Below, piece by piece: positions 55,418 to 64,000 of a stretch of DNA of 64,000 nucleotides (positions are counted from its first letter, which is position 1; every line of letters starts with the position of its first letter). The notes under the pieces were generated by a model that had not been told where the DNA came from, did no database searches, and saw only the letters and a list, made by a program, of their open reading frames with translations. The DNA is from Sulfitobacter undariae (GTDB lineage: Bacteria > Pseudomonadota > Alphaproteobacteria > Rhodobacterales > Rhodobacteraceae): positions 124,001-188,000 of the forward strand of contig NZ_JACIEI010000003.1 of NCBI RefSeq assembly GCF_014196805.1, in the 5' to 3' direction. Both the position numbers and the translations under genes were made by a program.

Positions 55418-55510
55418 ATGCTGACCAACACATATATCACCACAGATGCGGATCAGCGCTTGCGCGAAGGTTTGGCCGTTGTAGTGCAAGGTGTTTCGGA
55501 TGCAAAGTGA
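55418..55510 (+). CDS. possible 30-residue micro-ORF between nuoE and the next small gene
   Basis: An ATG frame of 30 codons beginning MLTNTYITTDADQRLREG and overlapping the next start by 11 bases. It has no good ribosome site, and the composition is ordinary. It may act as a leader peptide that couples translation of the following gene, or may be chance. Confidence 0.25.
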   Translation: MLTNTYITTDADQRLREGLAVVVQGVSDAK

Positions 55511-55721
55511 CCAAGAGCAGGCACGCGCCGGACGGCGGCTGGCATTGACCAGTGTTGTGGCGGCGGTTGGTTTTATGGCGATGGAATTCGCGGGGGCCAC
55601 ATTCGGGTGGCCCAATAAATTGATGGGCCTGTTGGAGCTCGGCTTTGCTGCCTTGTTCCTATGGGTATTTATACAAGCATTCAGAATGTGGCGGCAGCGC
55701 CACCCTGAGAAAGACGGATGA
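55500..55721 (+). CDS. small two-helix membrane protein between nuoE and nuoF (DUF5337-like)
   Basis: A 73-residue protein with a charged N-terminus ([16 protein letters not shown]) and two membrane helices at about 17-36 and 42-62, ending in a basic [10 protein letters not shown] tail. It resembles the DUF5337 proteins that I recall from this locus in Rhodobacterales; this was not searched. The ATG at 55500 follows an AAGGTG ribosome site. It overlaps nuoF by four bases. Probably an accessory subunit or assembly factor. Confidence 0.7.
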   Translation: MQSDQEQARAGRRLALTSVVAAVGFMAMEFAGATFGWPNKLMGLLELGFAALFLWVFIQAFRMWRQRHPEKDG

Positions 55722-57025
55722 GCATAATGTTGCAGGATAAAGACCGGATCTTCACCAATATCTACGGCATGCATGACCGGACCTTGAAGGGTGCGCAAGC
55801 GCGTGGCCATTGGGATGGTACAGCGAATATCATCAAAAAGGGCCGTGACTGGATCATCGACGAGATGAAAGCATCTGGTCTGCGGGGCCGTGGTGGTGCG
55901 GGTTTCCCGACAGGTTTGAAATGGTCTTTCATGCCCAAAGAATCCGATGGCCGCCCCAGCTATTTGGTGGTGAACGCGGATGAGTCCGAGCCAGGTACAT
56001 GTAAAGACCGTGAGATCATGCGCCATGATCCGCATACATTGATCGAAGGCTGTCTGATTGCCAGTTTCGCGATGAATGCCAATGCCTGCTATATCTACAT
56101 TCGCGGCGAATACATCCGTGAAAAAGAAGCGCTGCAAAACGCGATTGACGAAGCTTATGAAGCGGGTCTGGTTGGCAAAAACGCCTCCAAATCCGGTTGG
56201 GATTTTGACATCTACCTGCACCACGGGGCAGGGGCTTATATCTGCGGTGAAGAGACGGCGCTGCTTGAAAGCCTTGAAGGCAAAAAGGGTATGCCACGCA
56301 TGAAGCCGCCATTCCCAGCGGGCGCAGGCCTTTATGGGTGCCCGACAACTGTGAACAACGTGGAATCGATTGCGGTTGTACCAACGATCCTGCGCCGTGG
56401 CGGTGGCTGGTTTGCGGGCTTTGGTCGCCCGAATAACACGGGTACCAAATTGTTTGCGATCTCAGGCCATGTGAACAATCCTTGTGTCGTCGAAGAAGCG
56501 ATGAGCATCAGCTTTGAAGAGCTGATCGAGAAACATTGCGGCGGTATTCGCGGTGGTTGGGATAACCTCAAGGCCGTGATCCCCGGTGGATCGTCGGTTC
56601 CGATGGTTCCGGGCAAAGCAATGCGCAATGCGACGATGGATTTTGACTATTTGCGCAATGAATTGCAGTCTGGCCTTGGCACGGCTGCGGTGATTGTTAT
56701 GGATCAGAAAACCGATGTGATCAAAGCGATCTGGCGTCTGGCAAAGTTCTACAAACATGAATCCTGCGGCCAGTGTACGCCGTGCCGTGAAGGCACGGGG
56801 TGGATGATGCGCGTGATGGACCGTTTGGTAAAAGGCGATGCGGAACCAGAAGAGATCGACATGCTGTTGGACGTGACCAAACAGGTTGAGGGCCACACTA
56901 TTTGTGCGCTTGGCGATGCCGCGGCTTGGCCGATCCAAGGTTTGATCCGCCATTTCCGTGGTGATATCGAAGATCGGATTGCCCATAAACGCGGCGGTAA
57001 ATCTGCTGCGGTTGCGGCGGAATAG
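55718..57025 (+). CDS. nuoF: NADH-quinone oxidoreductase subunit F (FMN and cluster N3)
   Basis: A 435-residue subunit that takes electrons from NADH. The NADH/FMN region is [20 protein letters not shown] (about 52-71) with [13 protein letters not shown] and [20 protein letters not shown]; the 4Fe-4S cluster N3 is held by [15 protein letters not shown] near 345-360 plus a late Cys in [13 protein letters not shown]. The start ATG at 55718 overlaps the preceding stop; the ATG at 55727 (MLQDKDRIF) is an alternative. Confidence 0.97.
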   Translation: MSIMLQDKDRIFTNIYGMHDRTLKGAQARGHWDGTANIIKKGRDWIIDEMKASGLRGRGGAGFPTGLKWSFMPKESDGRPSYLVVNADESEPGTCKDREIMRHDPHTLIEGCLIASFAMNANACYIYIRGEYIREKEALQNAIDEAYEAGLVGKNASKSGWDFDIYLHHGAGAYICGEETALLESLEGKKGMPRMKPPFPAGAGLYGCPTTVNNVESIAVVPTILRRGGGWFAGFGRPNNTGTKLFAISGHVNNPCVVEEAMSISFEELIEKHCGGIRGGWDNLKAVIPGGSSVPMVPGKAMRNATMDFDYLRNELQSGLGTAAVIVMDQKTDVIKAIWRLAKFYKHESCGQCTPCREGTGWMMRVMDRLVKGDAEPEEIDMLLDVTKQVEGHTICALGDAAAWPIQGLIRHFRGDIEDRIAHKRGGKSAAVAAE

Positions 57026-57034
57026 CGGTTGGGC

Positions 57035-57436
57035 ATGTTTGAAGCATATAACCATGCCATCGCGGCCCTCGCGCTCTGGGCTGTTTTGGTTTCAGTGCTG
57101 GCGGGGTATTCGACCACGGGCCGCACCGCAGAAAAGCGCTGTGATTGCGGGAAGCCCAAACGCGATTACAGCGATCCTGCCTACCGCCGTGAACGTGCTT
57201 TTATGAACGCGGTTGAGAACTCCGGCCCGTTTATTGCGGTCACGGTTGCCGCCATTCTGGTGGGCGCTGCGCCGTTCTGGGTAAACTTGTTTGCCTCGCT
57301 GTTTATCGCTGCACGTGTGGCAATGGCGATTGTCCATATTGCAACAGTGAACCAACCAGCAAGGTCGCTGTTTTTTGCGTTCGGCTTGCTTATGATTGCG
57401 GCACAGGCGGTTTTGGTTCTGTTGGCGGCCTTCTGA
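57035..57436 (+). CDS. MAPEG-family membrane protein inside the nuo operon
   Basis: A 133-residue protein with about four membrane helices. The pattern ERAFMNAVENSGPFIAVTVAAILVGA (about 54-79), with the polar E-N-x-x-(P/E)-(F/W) element in a helix, and IAARVAMAIVHIATVNQPARSLFFAFG near 93-119, fit the MAPEG fold of microsomal glutathione-transferase-like proteins. A cytosolic CDCGKPKRDY loop near 36-45 contains two Cys. It starts 9 bases after nuoF. Its role in complex I, if any, is unknown. Confidence 0.78.
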   Translation: MFEAYNHAIAALALWAVLVSVLAGYSTTGRTAEKRCDCGKPKRDYSDPAYRRERAFMNAVENSGPFIAVTVAAILVGAAPFWVNLFASLFIAARVAMAIVHIATVNQPARSLFFAFGLLMIAAQAVLVLLAAF

Positions 57437-57548
57437 TCCGCGCGGTGAACGTGGCGCGGCAAGAAGCACTGGTCCTACCTGAGGAATTGGGCGATACTGG
57501 GCCTTGTATTTGAATGTAACCGCACAGAGACGTGTGGAGGAGACGGTA

Positions 57549-57881
57549 ATGAAGATTTTGACTTCTTTAGTGGTATGTGCGGGGCTAGTGGCCGGTTGTA
57601 CATCGGCTGACGACCGTATCCTGTTTGACGGACAGTATTTTAACGCCAAAGTGCGCAAAGTTGAAAAACAGCGCGATGTGTTCACTGTGGCTGTGAAGCC
57701 TGTGTCAAAATCGCTGGACGGCGCCCTCCAAGCAGGGGTCTATGGGGCAACTGTCTATTGTGTGAACTCATTTGGCAGCTCTGACATCATCTGGACTGCT
57801 GGACCCGACGTGCCGCAAAGCCAGTTGAATATCGTGAAGGACGTACTGACCCTGCAAGGGCGTTGCCCTAGCGGACAATAA
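57549..57881 (+). CDS. small lipoprotein in the nuo operon
   Basis: A 110-residue predicted lipoprotein with signal MKILTSLVVCAGLVAGC, lipobox LVAGC with the modified cysteine at 17, and a small mature domain with two further Cys (about 76 and 105). A very strong GGAGGAG ribosome site precedes it. The frame is open 15 codons upstream, but that reads as non-coding. No named family. It faces the periplasm, so any link with complex I would be indirect. Confidence 0.7.
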   Translation: MKILTSLVVCAGLVAGCTSADDRILFDGQYFNAKVRKVEKQRDVFTVAVKPVSKSLDGALQAGVYGATVYCVNSFGSSDIIWTAGPDVPQSQLNIVKDVLTLQGRCPSGQ

Positions 57882-57996
57882 CACGCGGTACTGGCGCGTT
57901 CCTTGGTGGGAGCTGCGTTGATATTGCATAACAAGAGGCCTGCTCACATATGCCAGCAAGGGCAAAACCGCCCAAGCAGCATTTGAGGAAATCACT

Positions 57997-58398
57997 ATGC
58001 GTCAACTGACAGTAACTTTATGTATTCTTGCATTTTGCGCAGGGCCGGCCTTTGCACAGAAGAATTTACGGGATGTTCGTGCTATTGATGACGCAGTGTT
58101 CGACGTAGCGGTGGCGGATCAGATTCGTAAGAAATGCCCTGACATCGCGCCGCGCATGATCAAGGCGTTGACGCTTTATCGGTCAGTTAAAGCGAAGGCG
58201 CGTCAACTTGGATACTCGGACGCACAGATCAAAGCGTACGCAGATTCGGACACAGAAAAGGCCCGTATGCGGGCCAAAGGTGAAGCGTATATGCGTGCAA
58301 ACGGGGTTGTAGCATCCGACGCACAAAGCTATTGCGCCCTTGGGCGCAAAGAGATTCAAAAATCGAGCCGTATTGGTTCGTTGCTGAGAGAAAAGTGA
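57997..58398 (+). CDS. secreted small protein in the nuo operon (DUF5333-like)
   Basis: A 133-residue exported protein with a signal peptide, residues 1-20 ending GPAFAQ. The mature helical domain has two cysteines, in KKCPDI (about 48) and SYCALG (about 113), probably forming one disulfide. It resembles the DUF5333 proteins I associate with this position between nuoF and nuoG in Rhodobacterales; not searched. It ends 4 bases before nuoG and has a GAGGAAATCACT leader. Function unknown. Confidence 0.72.
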   Translation: MRQLTVTLCILAFCAGPAFAQKNLRDVRAIDDAVFDVAVADQIRKKCPDIAPRMIKALTLYRSVKAKARQLGYSDAQIKAYADSDTEKARMRAKGEAYMRANGVVASDAQSYCALGRKEIQKSSRIGSLLREK

Positions 58399-58402
58399 CA
58401 TC

Positions 58403-60421
58403 ATGAGCGACATTCGCAAGATCATCATCGACGGTAAAGAAGTAGAAGCCGAAGGGGCGATGACGCTCATTCAGGCGTGTGAGCAAGCAGGCGTGGAAGT
58501 TCCGCGCTTTTGCTATCACGAGCGGCTGACGATTGCTGGCAATTGCCGGATGTGTCTTGTGGAAGTTGTGGGCGGCCCGCCCAAGCCTGCGGCGAGCTGT
58601 GCCATGCAGGTGCGTGACTTGCGCCCCGGCCCCGAAGGCCAGCCGCCAGTTGTGAAAACCAACAGTCCAATGGTCAAGAAAGCCCGTGAAGGCGTGATGG
58701 AATTCTTGTTGATCAACCACCCACTGGATTGCCCGATCTGCGATCAGGGGGGCGAATGTGATCTGCAAGACCAAGCTATGGCATATGGCGTGGATTTCAG
58801 CCGCTACCGTGAACCCAAACGCGCCACCGAAGATCTGGATCTGGGCCCACTGGTCGAAACCCATATGACGCGCTGTATCTCGTGCACCCGCTGTGTGCGC
58901 TTTACGTCCGAAGTGGCAGGCATCACGCAGATGGGCCAAACGGGCCGCGGCGAAGACGCCGAGATCACCTCCTATTTGGGCGAAACGTTGGACAGCAACC
59001 TGCAAGGCAACATCATTGATCTGTGTCCTGTTGGGGCGCTGGTTTCCAAGCCCTACGCCTTTACGGCGCGCCCTTGGGAGCTGAGCAAGACCGAGTCGAT
59101 TGACGTGATGGATGCCCTTGGCTCCAACATCCGCGTTGATACCAAAGGCCGCGAAGTCATGCGTTTCTTGCCGCGCAACCATGACGGCGTAAATGAGGAA
59201 TGGATTTCGGACAAAACCCGTTTTGTTTGGGACGGTTTGCGCAAGCAGCGTTTGGACACGCCTTACATCCGCGAAAACGGCAAATTGCGCAAAGCCGAAT
59301 GGCCCGAAGCATTGGCCGCAGCAGCCGCAGCGATGAAGGGCAAGAAAGTCGCCGGTTTGGTCGGTGATCTTGCGCCAACAGAAGCCGCATTTGCGCTTAA
59401 GCAGTTGATCGAGGGGCAGGGCGGTAACGTTGAATGCCGAACAGACGGTGCCAAGCTGCCTGCGGGCAACCGTTCAGGCTATGTCGGGAATGCGACGATC
59501 GAAGATATTGATGATGCAAAGTTCGTCATGTTGATTGGCACAAACCCACGCGAAGAATCTCCGGTGTTGAATGCGCGTTTGCGCAAAGCATGGACCAAAG
59601 GCGCCAATGTTGCCTTGATCGGTCCTGCGGTTGATCTGACGTATGAATATGTCCACATGGGAACAGATCGCGCTGCTCTGGCGGATTTGACCAACCACAA
59701 GTTTGACGAAGTCAAAGATGTGCCATCACTGGTTATCGTCGGGCAGGGCGCTTTGGCCGGAACTGACGGCGAAGCCGTTTTGGCCGCGGCGATGGATGTT
59801 GTTGAGAAGACCAACAGCAAGCTTTTGATCCTGCACACTGCCGCATCCCGTGTTGGTGCGATGGATGTCGGCGCAGTGACCGAAGGTGGCTTGATGGCAG
59901 CGATCAAAGACGCTGACGTGATCTACAACCTCGGCGCAGATGAAGGCGACGTGCCTGCTGGCCCGTTTGTGATCTACCAAGGGAGCCATGGCGACCGTGG
60001 CGCACACCGTGCCGATATTATTCTGCCTGCAGCGGCCTATACCGAAGAGGGTGGGTTGTTTGTAAACACCGAAGGCCGTCCGCAGTTGGCGCAGCGAGCA
60101 GGTTTTGCACCCGGTCAGGCGAAAGAAAACTGGGCCATCCTGCGCGCGTTGAGCGCCGAGATGGATGCGACATTGCCATTTGATTCGCTGGCGTCCCTTC
60201 GTCAAGCCTTGGTTGCGGCGCATCCGCACCTTGGTAAACTGGATCAAGTTGCCGAAAACCCATGGGTTGCGGTCGCTGCAGGTGAAATGGGCACGGGTGC
60301 TTTCTCTAACGCCATTGCTGACTTCTACCTGAGCAATCCGATTGCCCGCGCCTCCAGTCTGATGGCCGAACTGTCATCCAACGCAAAGGCACGGCGCACA
60401 GAGGCGATGGCGGCGGAGTGA
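58403..60421 (+). CDS. nuoG: NADH-quinone oxidoreductase subunit G
   Basis: A 672-residue iron-sulfur subunit. The N-terminal ferredoxin domain has [19 protein letters not shown] (about 36-54) for N1b. [18 protein letters not shown] (about 108-125) belongs to N4/N5, and [11 protein letters not shown] near 157-167 to the second 4Fe-4S cluster. The rest is a molybdopterin-enzyme-like domain without cofactor ligands, as usual. It overlaps the following lipoprotein gene by four bases. Confidence 0.97.
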   Translation: MSDIRKIIIDGKEVEAEGAMTLIQACEQAGVEVPRFCYHERLTIAGNCRMCLVEVVGGPPKPAASCAMQVRDLRPGPEGQPPVVKTNSPMVKKAREGVMEFLLINHPLDCPICDQGGECDLQDQAMAYGVDFSRYREPKRATEDLDLGPLVETHMTRCISCTRCVRFTSEVAGITQMGQTGRGEDAEITSYLGETLDSNLQGNIIDLCPVGALVSKPYAFTARPWELSKTESIDVMDALGSNIRVDTKGREVMRFLPRNHDGVNEEWISDKTRFVWDGLRKQRLDTPYIRENGKLRKAEWPEALAAAAAAMKGKKVAGLVGDLAPTEAAFALKQLIEGQGGNVECRTDGAKLPAGNRSGYVGNATIEDIDDAKFVMLIGTNPREESPVLNARLRKAWTKGANVALIGPAVDLTYEYVHMGTDRAALADLTNHKFDEVKDVPSLVIVGQGALAGTDGEAVLAAAMDVVEKTNSKLLILHTAASRVGAMDVGAVTEGGLMAAIKDADVIYNLGADEGDVPAGPFVIYQGSHGDRGAHRADIILPAAAYTEEGGLFVNTEGRPQLAQRAGFAPGQAKENWAILRALSAEMDATLPFDSLASLRQALVAAHPHLGKLDQVAENPWVAVAAGEMGTGAFSNAIADFYLSNPIARASSLMAELSSNAKARRTEAMAAE

Positions 60422-60801
60422 AGCAGGTGTGTGCGATTGCAGTATTAGCGCTGGCCGCTTGTACGCCACCGATTCCCACAGCAGAGGATTTCATCCCCGA
60501 GTATAAAGGGGTGGAAACGGTGCTGTTGGACGGTGACCTTGTGCAATTTAATGTTGCGATGACGAAGGCGCGTGAGTCTGATAATGTCGCAGCATACGCA
60601 GAATGTGCTGCGGCGCAGTACACTCTGATACGCGGCTACGGTTTTGCGCGGCATGTACGCACAAATGTGGCAATTGAGGGTGGCATTTGGCGAGCCGATG
60701 CTGTTTACACGATCTCGCCGAGCCTGCCTAAAGGCTTGAAGACTATTGATGCTGAAGTGGTAACGCAAAGCTGCCGCGACAAAGGTATCCCTACGGTGTG
60801 A
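60418..60801 (+). CDS. small lipoprotein between nuoG and nuoH
   Basis: A 127-residue predicted lipoprotein. The GTG start overlaps the nuoG stop (GTGA). The signal [15 protein letters not shown] carries the lipobox LAAC with the lipid Cys at 15. The mature part includes a short conserved-looking stretch [28 protein letters not shown] and a late Cys in VTQSCRDKG, so a disulfide is possible. No family is known to me. It is embedded between core complex I genes with a 6-base gap to nuoH. Confidence 0.7.
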   Translation: MKQVCAIAVLALAACTPPIPTAEDFIPEYKGVETVLLDGDLVQFNVAMTKARESDNVAAYAECAAAQYTLIRGYGFARHVRTNVAIEGGIWRADAVYTISPSLPKGLKTIDAEVVTQSCRDKGIPTV

Positions 60802-60807
60802 GGACAT

Positions 60808-61848
60808 ATGGCTGACTTCTTTTTTAACACGACACTGGGGATGATCCTTCTGATTGTTGGACAGATTCTCCTCGTTGTGGTGCCCTTGCTGGTCGCATTG
60901 GCATTCCTTATGTATTTAGATCGCAAGATCTGGGCGAGTGTGCAGCTGCGTCGTGGTCCTAACGTTGTTGGGGTGTATGGCCTGCTGCAATCTTTTGCGG
61001 ACTTTGGGAAATACATCGTCAAAGAGATTGTTGTGCCTGCGGGTGCGGATCGTCCGGTGTTCTTCCTTGCCCCGATGGTGAGCCTTGTTATGGCGCTGGT
61101 GGCTTGGGCGGTGATTCCTTTTAATGACGGCTGGGTCCTTTCGGATATCAACGTCGCCATCCTGTTTGTCATGGCTGTGTCTTCGCTGGAAGTATACGGC
61201 GTGATCATGGGCGGCTGGGCGTCGAACTCTAAATACCCGTTCTTGGGCTCGCTGCGCTCTGCCGCGCAGATGATCTCTTATGAAGTCTCCATCGGTTTGA
61301 TCATCATTGGTGTGATCATTTCTTCGGGCTCCATGAATTTTGGTAGCATCGTAGAGGCGCAAAACAGTAACTACGGTTTGCTGAGCTGGTACTGGTTGCC
61401 ACACTTCCCGATGTTGATCTTGTTCTTTATCTCGGCCTTGGCTGAGACGAACCGCCCCCCGTTTGACCTTCCCGAAGCGGAATCAGAACTGGTTGCAGGC
61501 TATCAGGTTGAGTATTCATCCACGCCCTTCTTGCTGTTTATGATCGGTGAACTGGTGGCAGTGGTTCTGATGTGCGCGCTGATTTCCCTGATGTTCTTTG
61601 GCGGCTGGCTGTCACCTATTCCGGGCCTGCCTGATGGCATCTTCTGGATGATCGCGAAAATGGGCATCGTGTTCTTCTTCTTCTCGCTGATCAAAGCAAT
61701 CACACCGCGCTACCGCTATGACCAATTGATGCGTCTGGGCTGGAAGGTCTTCCTACCTTTCTCATTGTTCTGGGTTGTCTTCGTGGCCTTCGCGGCAAAA
61801 TTTGGATGGTTCTGGGGTATCTATGCCCGTTGGACCGTAGGGGGCTGA
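60808..61848 (+). CDS. nuoH: NADH-quinone oxidoreductase subunit H
   Basis: A 346-residue membrane subunit with eight helices that links the quinone site to the proton channels. Signatures are [36 protein letters not shown] (about 36-72) and the [27 protein letters not shown] loop near 211-237, which lines the quinone tunnel. The start follows a GAGGACAT leader. Confidence 0.97.
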   Translation: MADFFFNTTLGMILLIVGQILLVVVPLLVALAFLMYLDRKIWASVQLRRGPNVVGVYGLLQSFADFGKYIVKEIVVPAGADRPVFFLAPMVSLVMALVAWAVIPFNDGWVLSDINVAILFVMAVSSLEVYGVIMGGWASNSKYPFLGSLRSAAQMISYEVSIGLIIIGVIISSGSMNFGSIVEAQNSNYGLLSWYWLPHFPMLILFFISALAETNRPPFDLPEAESELVAGYQVEYSSTPFLLFMIGELVAVVLMCALISLMFFGGWLSPIPGLPDGIFWMIAKMGIVFFFFSLIKAITPRYRYDQLMRLGWKVFLPFSLFWVVFVAFAAKFGWFWGIYARWTVGG

Positions 61849-61849
61849 T

Positions 61850-62338
61850 ATGACCGATTACACCCGCCACGCAAAATACTTCCTGTTGCAGGATTTTTAC
61901 CAAGGCATGAAGCTGGGCATTAAATATATGTTCAAGCCAAAGGCGACGATCAACTATCCGCACGAAAAGGGGCCTTTGTCGCCTCGTTTTCGTGGGGAAC
62001 ATGCGCTGCGCCGTTATGCCAACGGCGAAGAACGTTGCATCGCGTGTAAATTATGCGAGGCGGTTTGCCCTGCACAAGCGATCACCATTGATGCGGAGCC
62101 GCGCGAAGATGGCAGCCGCCGTACCACACGTTATGACATCGACATGACCAAATGCATTTACTGCGGTTTCTGCCAAGAAGCCTGCCCTGTGGATGCGATC
62201 GTCGAAGGGCCGAACTTTGAGTTCGCTACCGAAACACGTGAAGAGCTGTATTACGATAAGTCGAAGCTGTTGGAAAACGGCGACCGTTGGGAAGCCGAAA
62301 TCGCCCGCAACCTTGAGATGGACGCACCTTACAGATGA
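61850..62338 (+). CDS. nuoI: NADH-quinone oxidoreductase subunit I
   Basis: A 162-residue two-cluster ferredoxin-like subunit. Clusters N6a and N6b are held by C63, C66, C69 and C73 ([12 protein letters not shown]) and C102, C105, C108 and C112 ([12 protein letters not shown]), with the partners swapped at the last Cys as usual. It starts one base after the nuoH stop and overlaps the next gene by four bases. Confidence 0.97.
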   Translation: MTDYTRHAKYFLLQDFYQGMKLGIKYMFKPKATINYPHEKGPLSPRFRGEHALRRYANGEERCIACKLCEAVCPAQAITIDAEPREDGSRRTTRYDIDMTKCIYCGFCQEACPVDAIVEGPNFEFATETREELYYDKSKLLENGDRWEAEIARNLEMDAPYR

Positions 62339-62736
62339 GCAATGTCACCGCCGATATGACCGCCTATGAGCGCGGCAAGGTCCTTTCAGAACAGGTGAAC
62401 CCTGGGATGGAAGACGCTTTGCGTGCGCGCTATGATGCGGTCGTGCCGGGGATGGGCCGCACGATTGTTGATGTTGCTTATGGGCAATTCTACAGCCGTG
62501 GGGTTGTTGACGAAAAAACACGCCTTTTGGCGACAGTTGCGGCATTGACTGCAATGGGTAGCCAGACACGTCCGCAGCTAAAGGTAAACATCAACAGCGC
62601 ACGCGCTGTGGGGGCTAGCCGCGAAGAAATCTGCGAGATCATTTTTCAAATGGCGCTTTATGGTGGCTTGCCAGCCATGATTAACGGACTGAACGCTGCT
62701 CTTGAGGTATTTGAAGCCGAGGACGCAAAAGCATGA
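62335..62736 (+). CDS. carboxymuconolactone decarboxylase-family protein, first of a tandem pair
   Basis: A 133-residue helical protein. The core [54 protein letters not shown] is the CMD/AhpD-like fold. It lacks the CxxC of AhpD peroxidases; Cys is present only in EEICEI, and the decarboxylase histidine is not obvious. The ATG overlaps the nuoI stop and its own stop overlaps the second copy. Its place between nuoI and nuoJ suggests an accessory or redox-protective role, inferred only from context. Confidence 0.85.
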   Translation: MSNVTADMTAYERGKVLSEQVNPGMEDALRARYDAVVPGMGRTIVDVAYGQFYSRGVVDEKTRLLATVAALTAMGSQTRPQLKVNINSARAVGASREEICEIIFQMALYGGLPAMINGLNAALEVFEAEDAKA

Positions 62737-63158
62737 GCGATAAAAACCCCTTTGAAGCGATGATGAAGCAAGCGCAGGAAATGGCTAAGTCCTTTCCTGC
62801 GATGGATGCTTTTTCGCCCAAGGGTTTTGAAGCCATGATGGGGCTGATGCCCAAAGACATGATGGAAGCGTTTTTTGGTAATGCGCACAATCCAGACGGA
62901 TTGGATGCCAAGACGCGGCTTTTGCTGACGCTTGCTGGTTTGACCATGCAGGGCGCACAGAATGAAACTGCCGTGCGGCAGACCGTGCGCCACGCTGTCG
63001 AAGCAGGGGCACATAAACAACAGATCATCGAGACCATTGGTCAGATGTCTGTATTTGCCGGTATTCCCGCAATGCAGCGGGCAATGTCACTGGCGCAAGA
63101 AGTTTTGGACGAAGACAAGGCCAGCACGTCGGCCAAGAAACCGGAAGGTGACGCATGA
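62733..63158 (+). CDS. carboxymuconolactone decarboxylase-family protein, second of a tandem pair
   Basis: A 141-residue protein. The N-terminal about 55 residues are a Met- and Phe-rich helical extension ([16 protein letters not shown], then [18 protein letters not shown]). The CMD core follows: [55 protein letters not shown]. No cysteine is present at all, so the AhpD thiol chemistry is excluded. It overlaps both neighbours by four bases (ATGA). Similar fold but clearly diverged from its partner; a heteromer of the two is plausible. Confidence 0.85.
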   Translation: MSDKNPFEAMMKQAQEMAKSFPAMDAFSPKGFEAMMGLMPKDMMEAFFGNAHNPDGLDAKTRLLLTLAGLTMQGAQNETAVRQTVRHAVEAGAHKQQIIETIGQMSVFAGIPAMQRAMSLAQEVLDEDKASTSAKKPEGDA

Positions 63159-63757
63159 GCGTTTTTGCATTTTATCTATTTGCCATCAGTGTGATCGCGG
63201 GTGGATTATTCACTGTCATCAGCCGCAACCCCGTGCACTCGGTCTTGTGGTTGATCCTGTCATTCTTGTCGGCGGCGGGGCTGTTTGTTCTGCTGGGCGC
63301 TGAATTTGTCGCGATGTTGCTGATCATTGTTTATGTCGGCGCGGTGGCGGTTCTGTTCCTCTTCGTGGTGATGATGCTGGACATCGACTTTGCCGAGTTA
63401 AAAGCAGAGATGGCACGCTATATGCCGTTAGCGCTGCTGATCGGGTTGGTGGTTTTGATGCAATTCGTGATGGCCTTTGGCGCATGGGATGCGAATGAAG
63501 CGGCCGAAGGGCTGCGCCAGCAAGTCACCGATGCCAGTGTGACCAACACTGCGGCGCTGGGTCTGATGCTTTATGATGAATACTTCCTGTTGTTCCAACT
63601 GTCGGGTTTGATCCTGCTGGTTGCGATGATTGGCGCAATTGTCCTGACGCTGCGCCATCGCGGAGATATTAAACGCCAAGACGTGGTTGCGCAGATGATG
63701 CGTGATCCGGCCAAAGCGATGAACCTGCACGATGTAAAGCCGGGGCAGGGCTTGTGA
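63155..63757 (+). CDS. nuoJ: NADH-quinone oxidoreductase subunit J
   Basis: A 200-residue membrane subunit with five helices. It begins [73 protein letters not shown], where the [24 protein letters not shown] block holds the pi-bulge tyrosine region. The ATG overlaps the upstream stop, and its stop overlaps a GTG micro-ORF that precedes nuoK. Confidence 0.97.
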   Translation: MSVFAFYLFAISVIAGGLFTVISRNPVHSVLWLILSFLSAAGLFVLLGAEFVAMLLIIVYVGAVAVLFLFVVMMLDIDFAELKAEMARYMPLALLIGLVVLMQFVMAFGAWDANEAAEGLRQQVTDASVTNTAALGLMLYDEYFLLFQLSGLILLVAMIGAIVLTLRHRGDIKRQDVVAQMMRDPAKAMNLHDVKPGQGL

Positions 63758-63858
63758 TACGACGGGCCACATCGGCTTTGATAACGACAATGTTTGTGGC
63801 GGTGACGATTACCACGGTCACATCAGGCGGGTATTCACCCGTTAGAATTATACACTGA
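63754..63858 (+). CDS. possible 34-residue single-helix micro-ORF between nuoJ and nuoK
   Basis: A GTG that overlaps the nuoJ stop (GTGA) opens a 34-codon frame ending 8 bases before the nuoK ATG. The product starts [20 protein letters not shown]: two arginines then a Thr/Val-rich membrane-like segment. The exact filling of the gap between nuoJ and nuoK and the same overlap style as other extra genes here favour a real gene, but it is too short to be sure. Confidence 0.4.
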   Translation: MIRRATSALITTMFVAVTITTVTSGGYSPVRIIH

Positions 63859-63866
63859 GGGACGAC

Positions 63867-64000
63867 ATGATCGGACTTGAACATTACCTGACGGTTGCAG
63901 CCACGCTGTTTGTCATTGGCATCTTTGGCCTCTTTCTGAATAGAAAGAACGTGATCATCCTATTGATGAGCATTGAATTGATGCTGCTTGCGGTGAACAT
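63867..64000 (+). CDS. nuoK: NADH-quinone oxidoreductase subunit K, N-terminal part (cut by window edge)
   Basis: The first 44 codons are present. The start [44 protein letters not shown] contains the first membrane helix, the NRKN turn and the MSIELML segment with the conserved proton-path glutamate, all diagnostic of NuoK. The ribosome site is GAGGGACGAC. The rest lies beyond the window, presumably followed by nuoL, nuoM and nuoN. Confidence 0.96.
   Translation, partial: MIGLEHYLTVAATLFVIGIFGLFLNRKNVIILLMSIELMLLAVN

Overview
The window is a chromosomal segment of an alphaproteobacterium, most likely a marine Rhodobacterales (Roseobacter-group) species. The basis is the moderately high G+C, the alphaproteobacterial nuo gene order with many small genes between the nuo genes, malate synthase G, a complete leucine-degradation (liu) operon, and the overall protein style. 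No rRNA, tRNA, CRISPR array, intact insertion sequence or prophage was seen. Almost all of the DNA is coding and packed in operons with 1-8 base overlaps.

Layout. 1-20.7 kb is mixed housekeeping: the start of gatB, a DUF817 membrane protein, a DegT/StrS-type PLP enzyme, an unrecognised helical protein, a lytic transglycosylase-like protein, a short-chain dehydrogenase overlapping aminopeptidase N, a 61-residue membrane protein, malate synthase G, a glutathione-transferase-like protein, a somewhat AT-richer acetyltransferase, a PuuD-type amidotransferase, a beta-barrel protein, and pntAB (proton-translocating transhydrogenase). A compact nucleic-acid-binding neighbourhood follows at 19.6-20.7 kb: a ribbon-helix-helix protein, an overlapping 39-residue basic microprotein, a perfect terminator, and a helix-hairpin-helix protein with a histone-H1-like Lys/Ala tail.

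20.7-31.9 kb is a peptide or amide uptake and catabolism block. A substrate-binding protein and two permeases face left. A fused double ATPase, an ArgE-like deacetylase, an FAD amine oxidoreductase and two tandem M20D amidohydrolases face right. 32.0-35.3 kb is an overlapping moaA-waaA-glycosyltransferase operon on the minus strand. 35.4-39.9 kb holds a lipoprotein, glmU, a phosphoglycolate phosphatase, a second DegT/StrS enzyme and a PNPOx-family protein.

40.0-49.9 kb is the leucine/isovalerate operon: isovaleryl-CoA dehydrogenase, an acyl-CoA synthetase, both methylcrotonyl-CoA carboxylase subunits, HMG-CoA lyase and methylglutaconyl-CoA hydratase. Five genes with no known role in the pathway sit among them, and a palindromic operator candidate lies at the front. 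At 49.9-50.9 kb is a small nitric-oxide locus: an NsrR-type repressor diverging from a 51-residue membrane protein and a group III truncated hemoglobin, with an NsrR-like inverted repeat between them.

51.2 kb to the end is the complex I operon nuoA-B-C-D-E-F-G-H-I-J-K (K cut by the window edge). It carries at least nine extra small genes: membrane proteins, lipoproteins, a secreted protein, a MAPEG protein and two tandem carboxymuconolactone-decarboxylase-fold proteins. NuoE has a long low-complexity linker and an added C-terminal helix-hairpin-helix-like domain. The liu, peptide and pnt/nuo modules together suggest a heterotroph living on amino acids, peptides and branched acids with a fully aerobic respiratory chain. 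The best candidates for something undescribed are the extra genes in nuo, the ribbon-helix-helix/microprotein cluster, and the small membrane protein tied to the NO-responsive hemoglobin.
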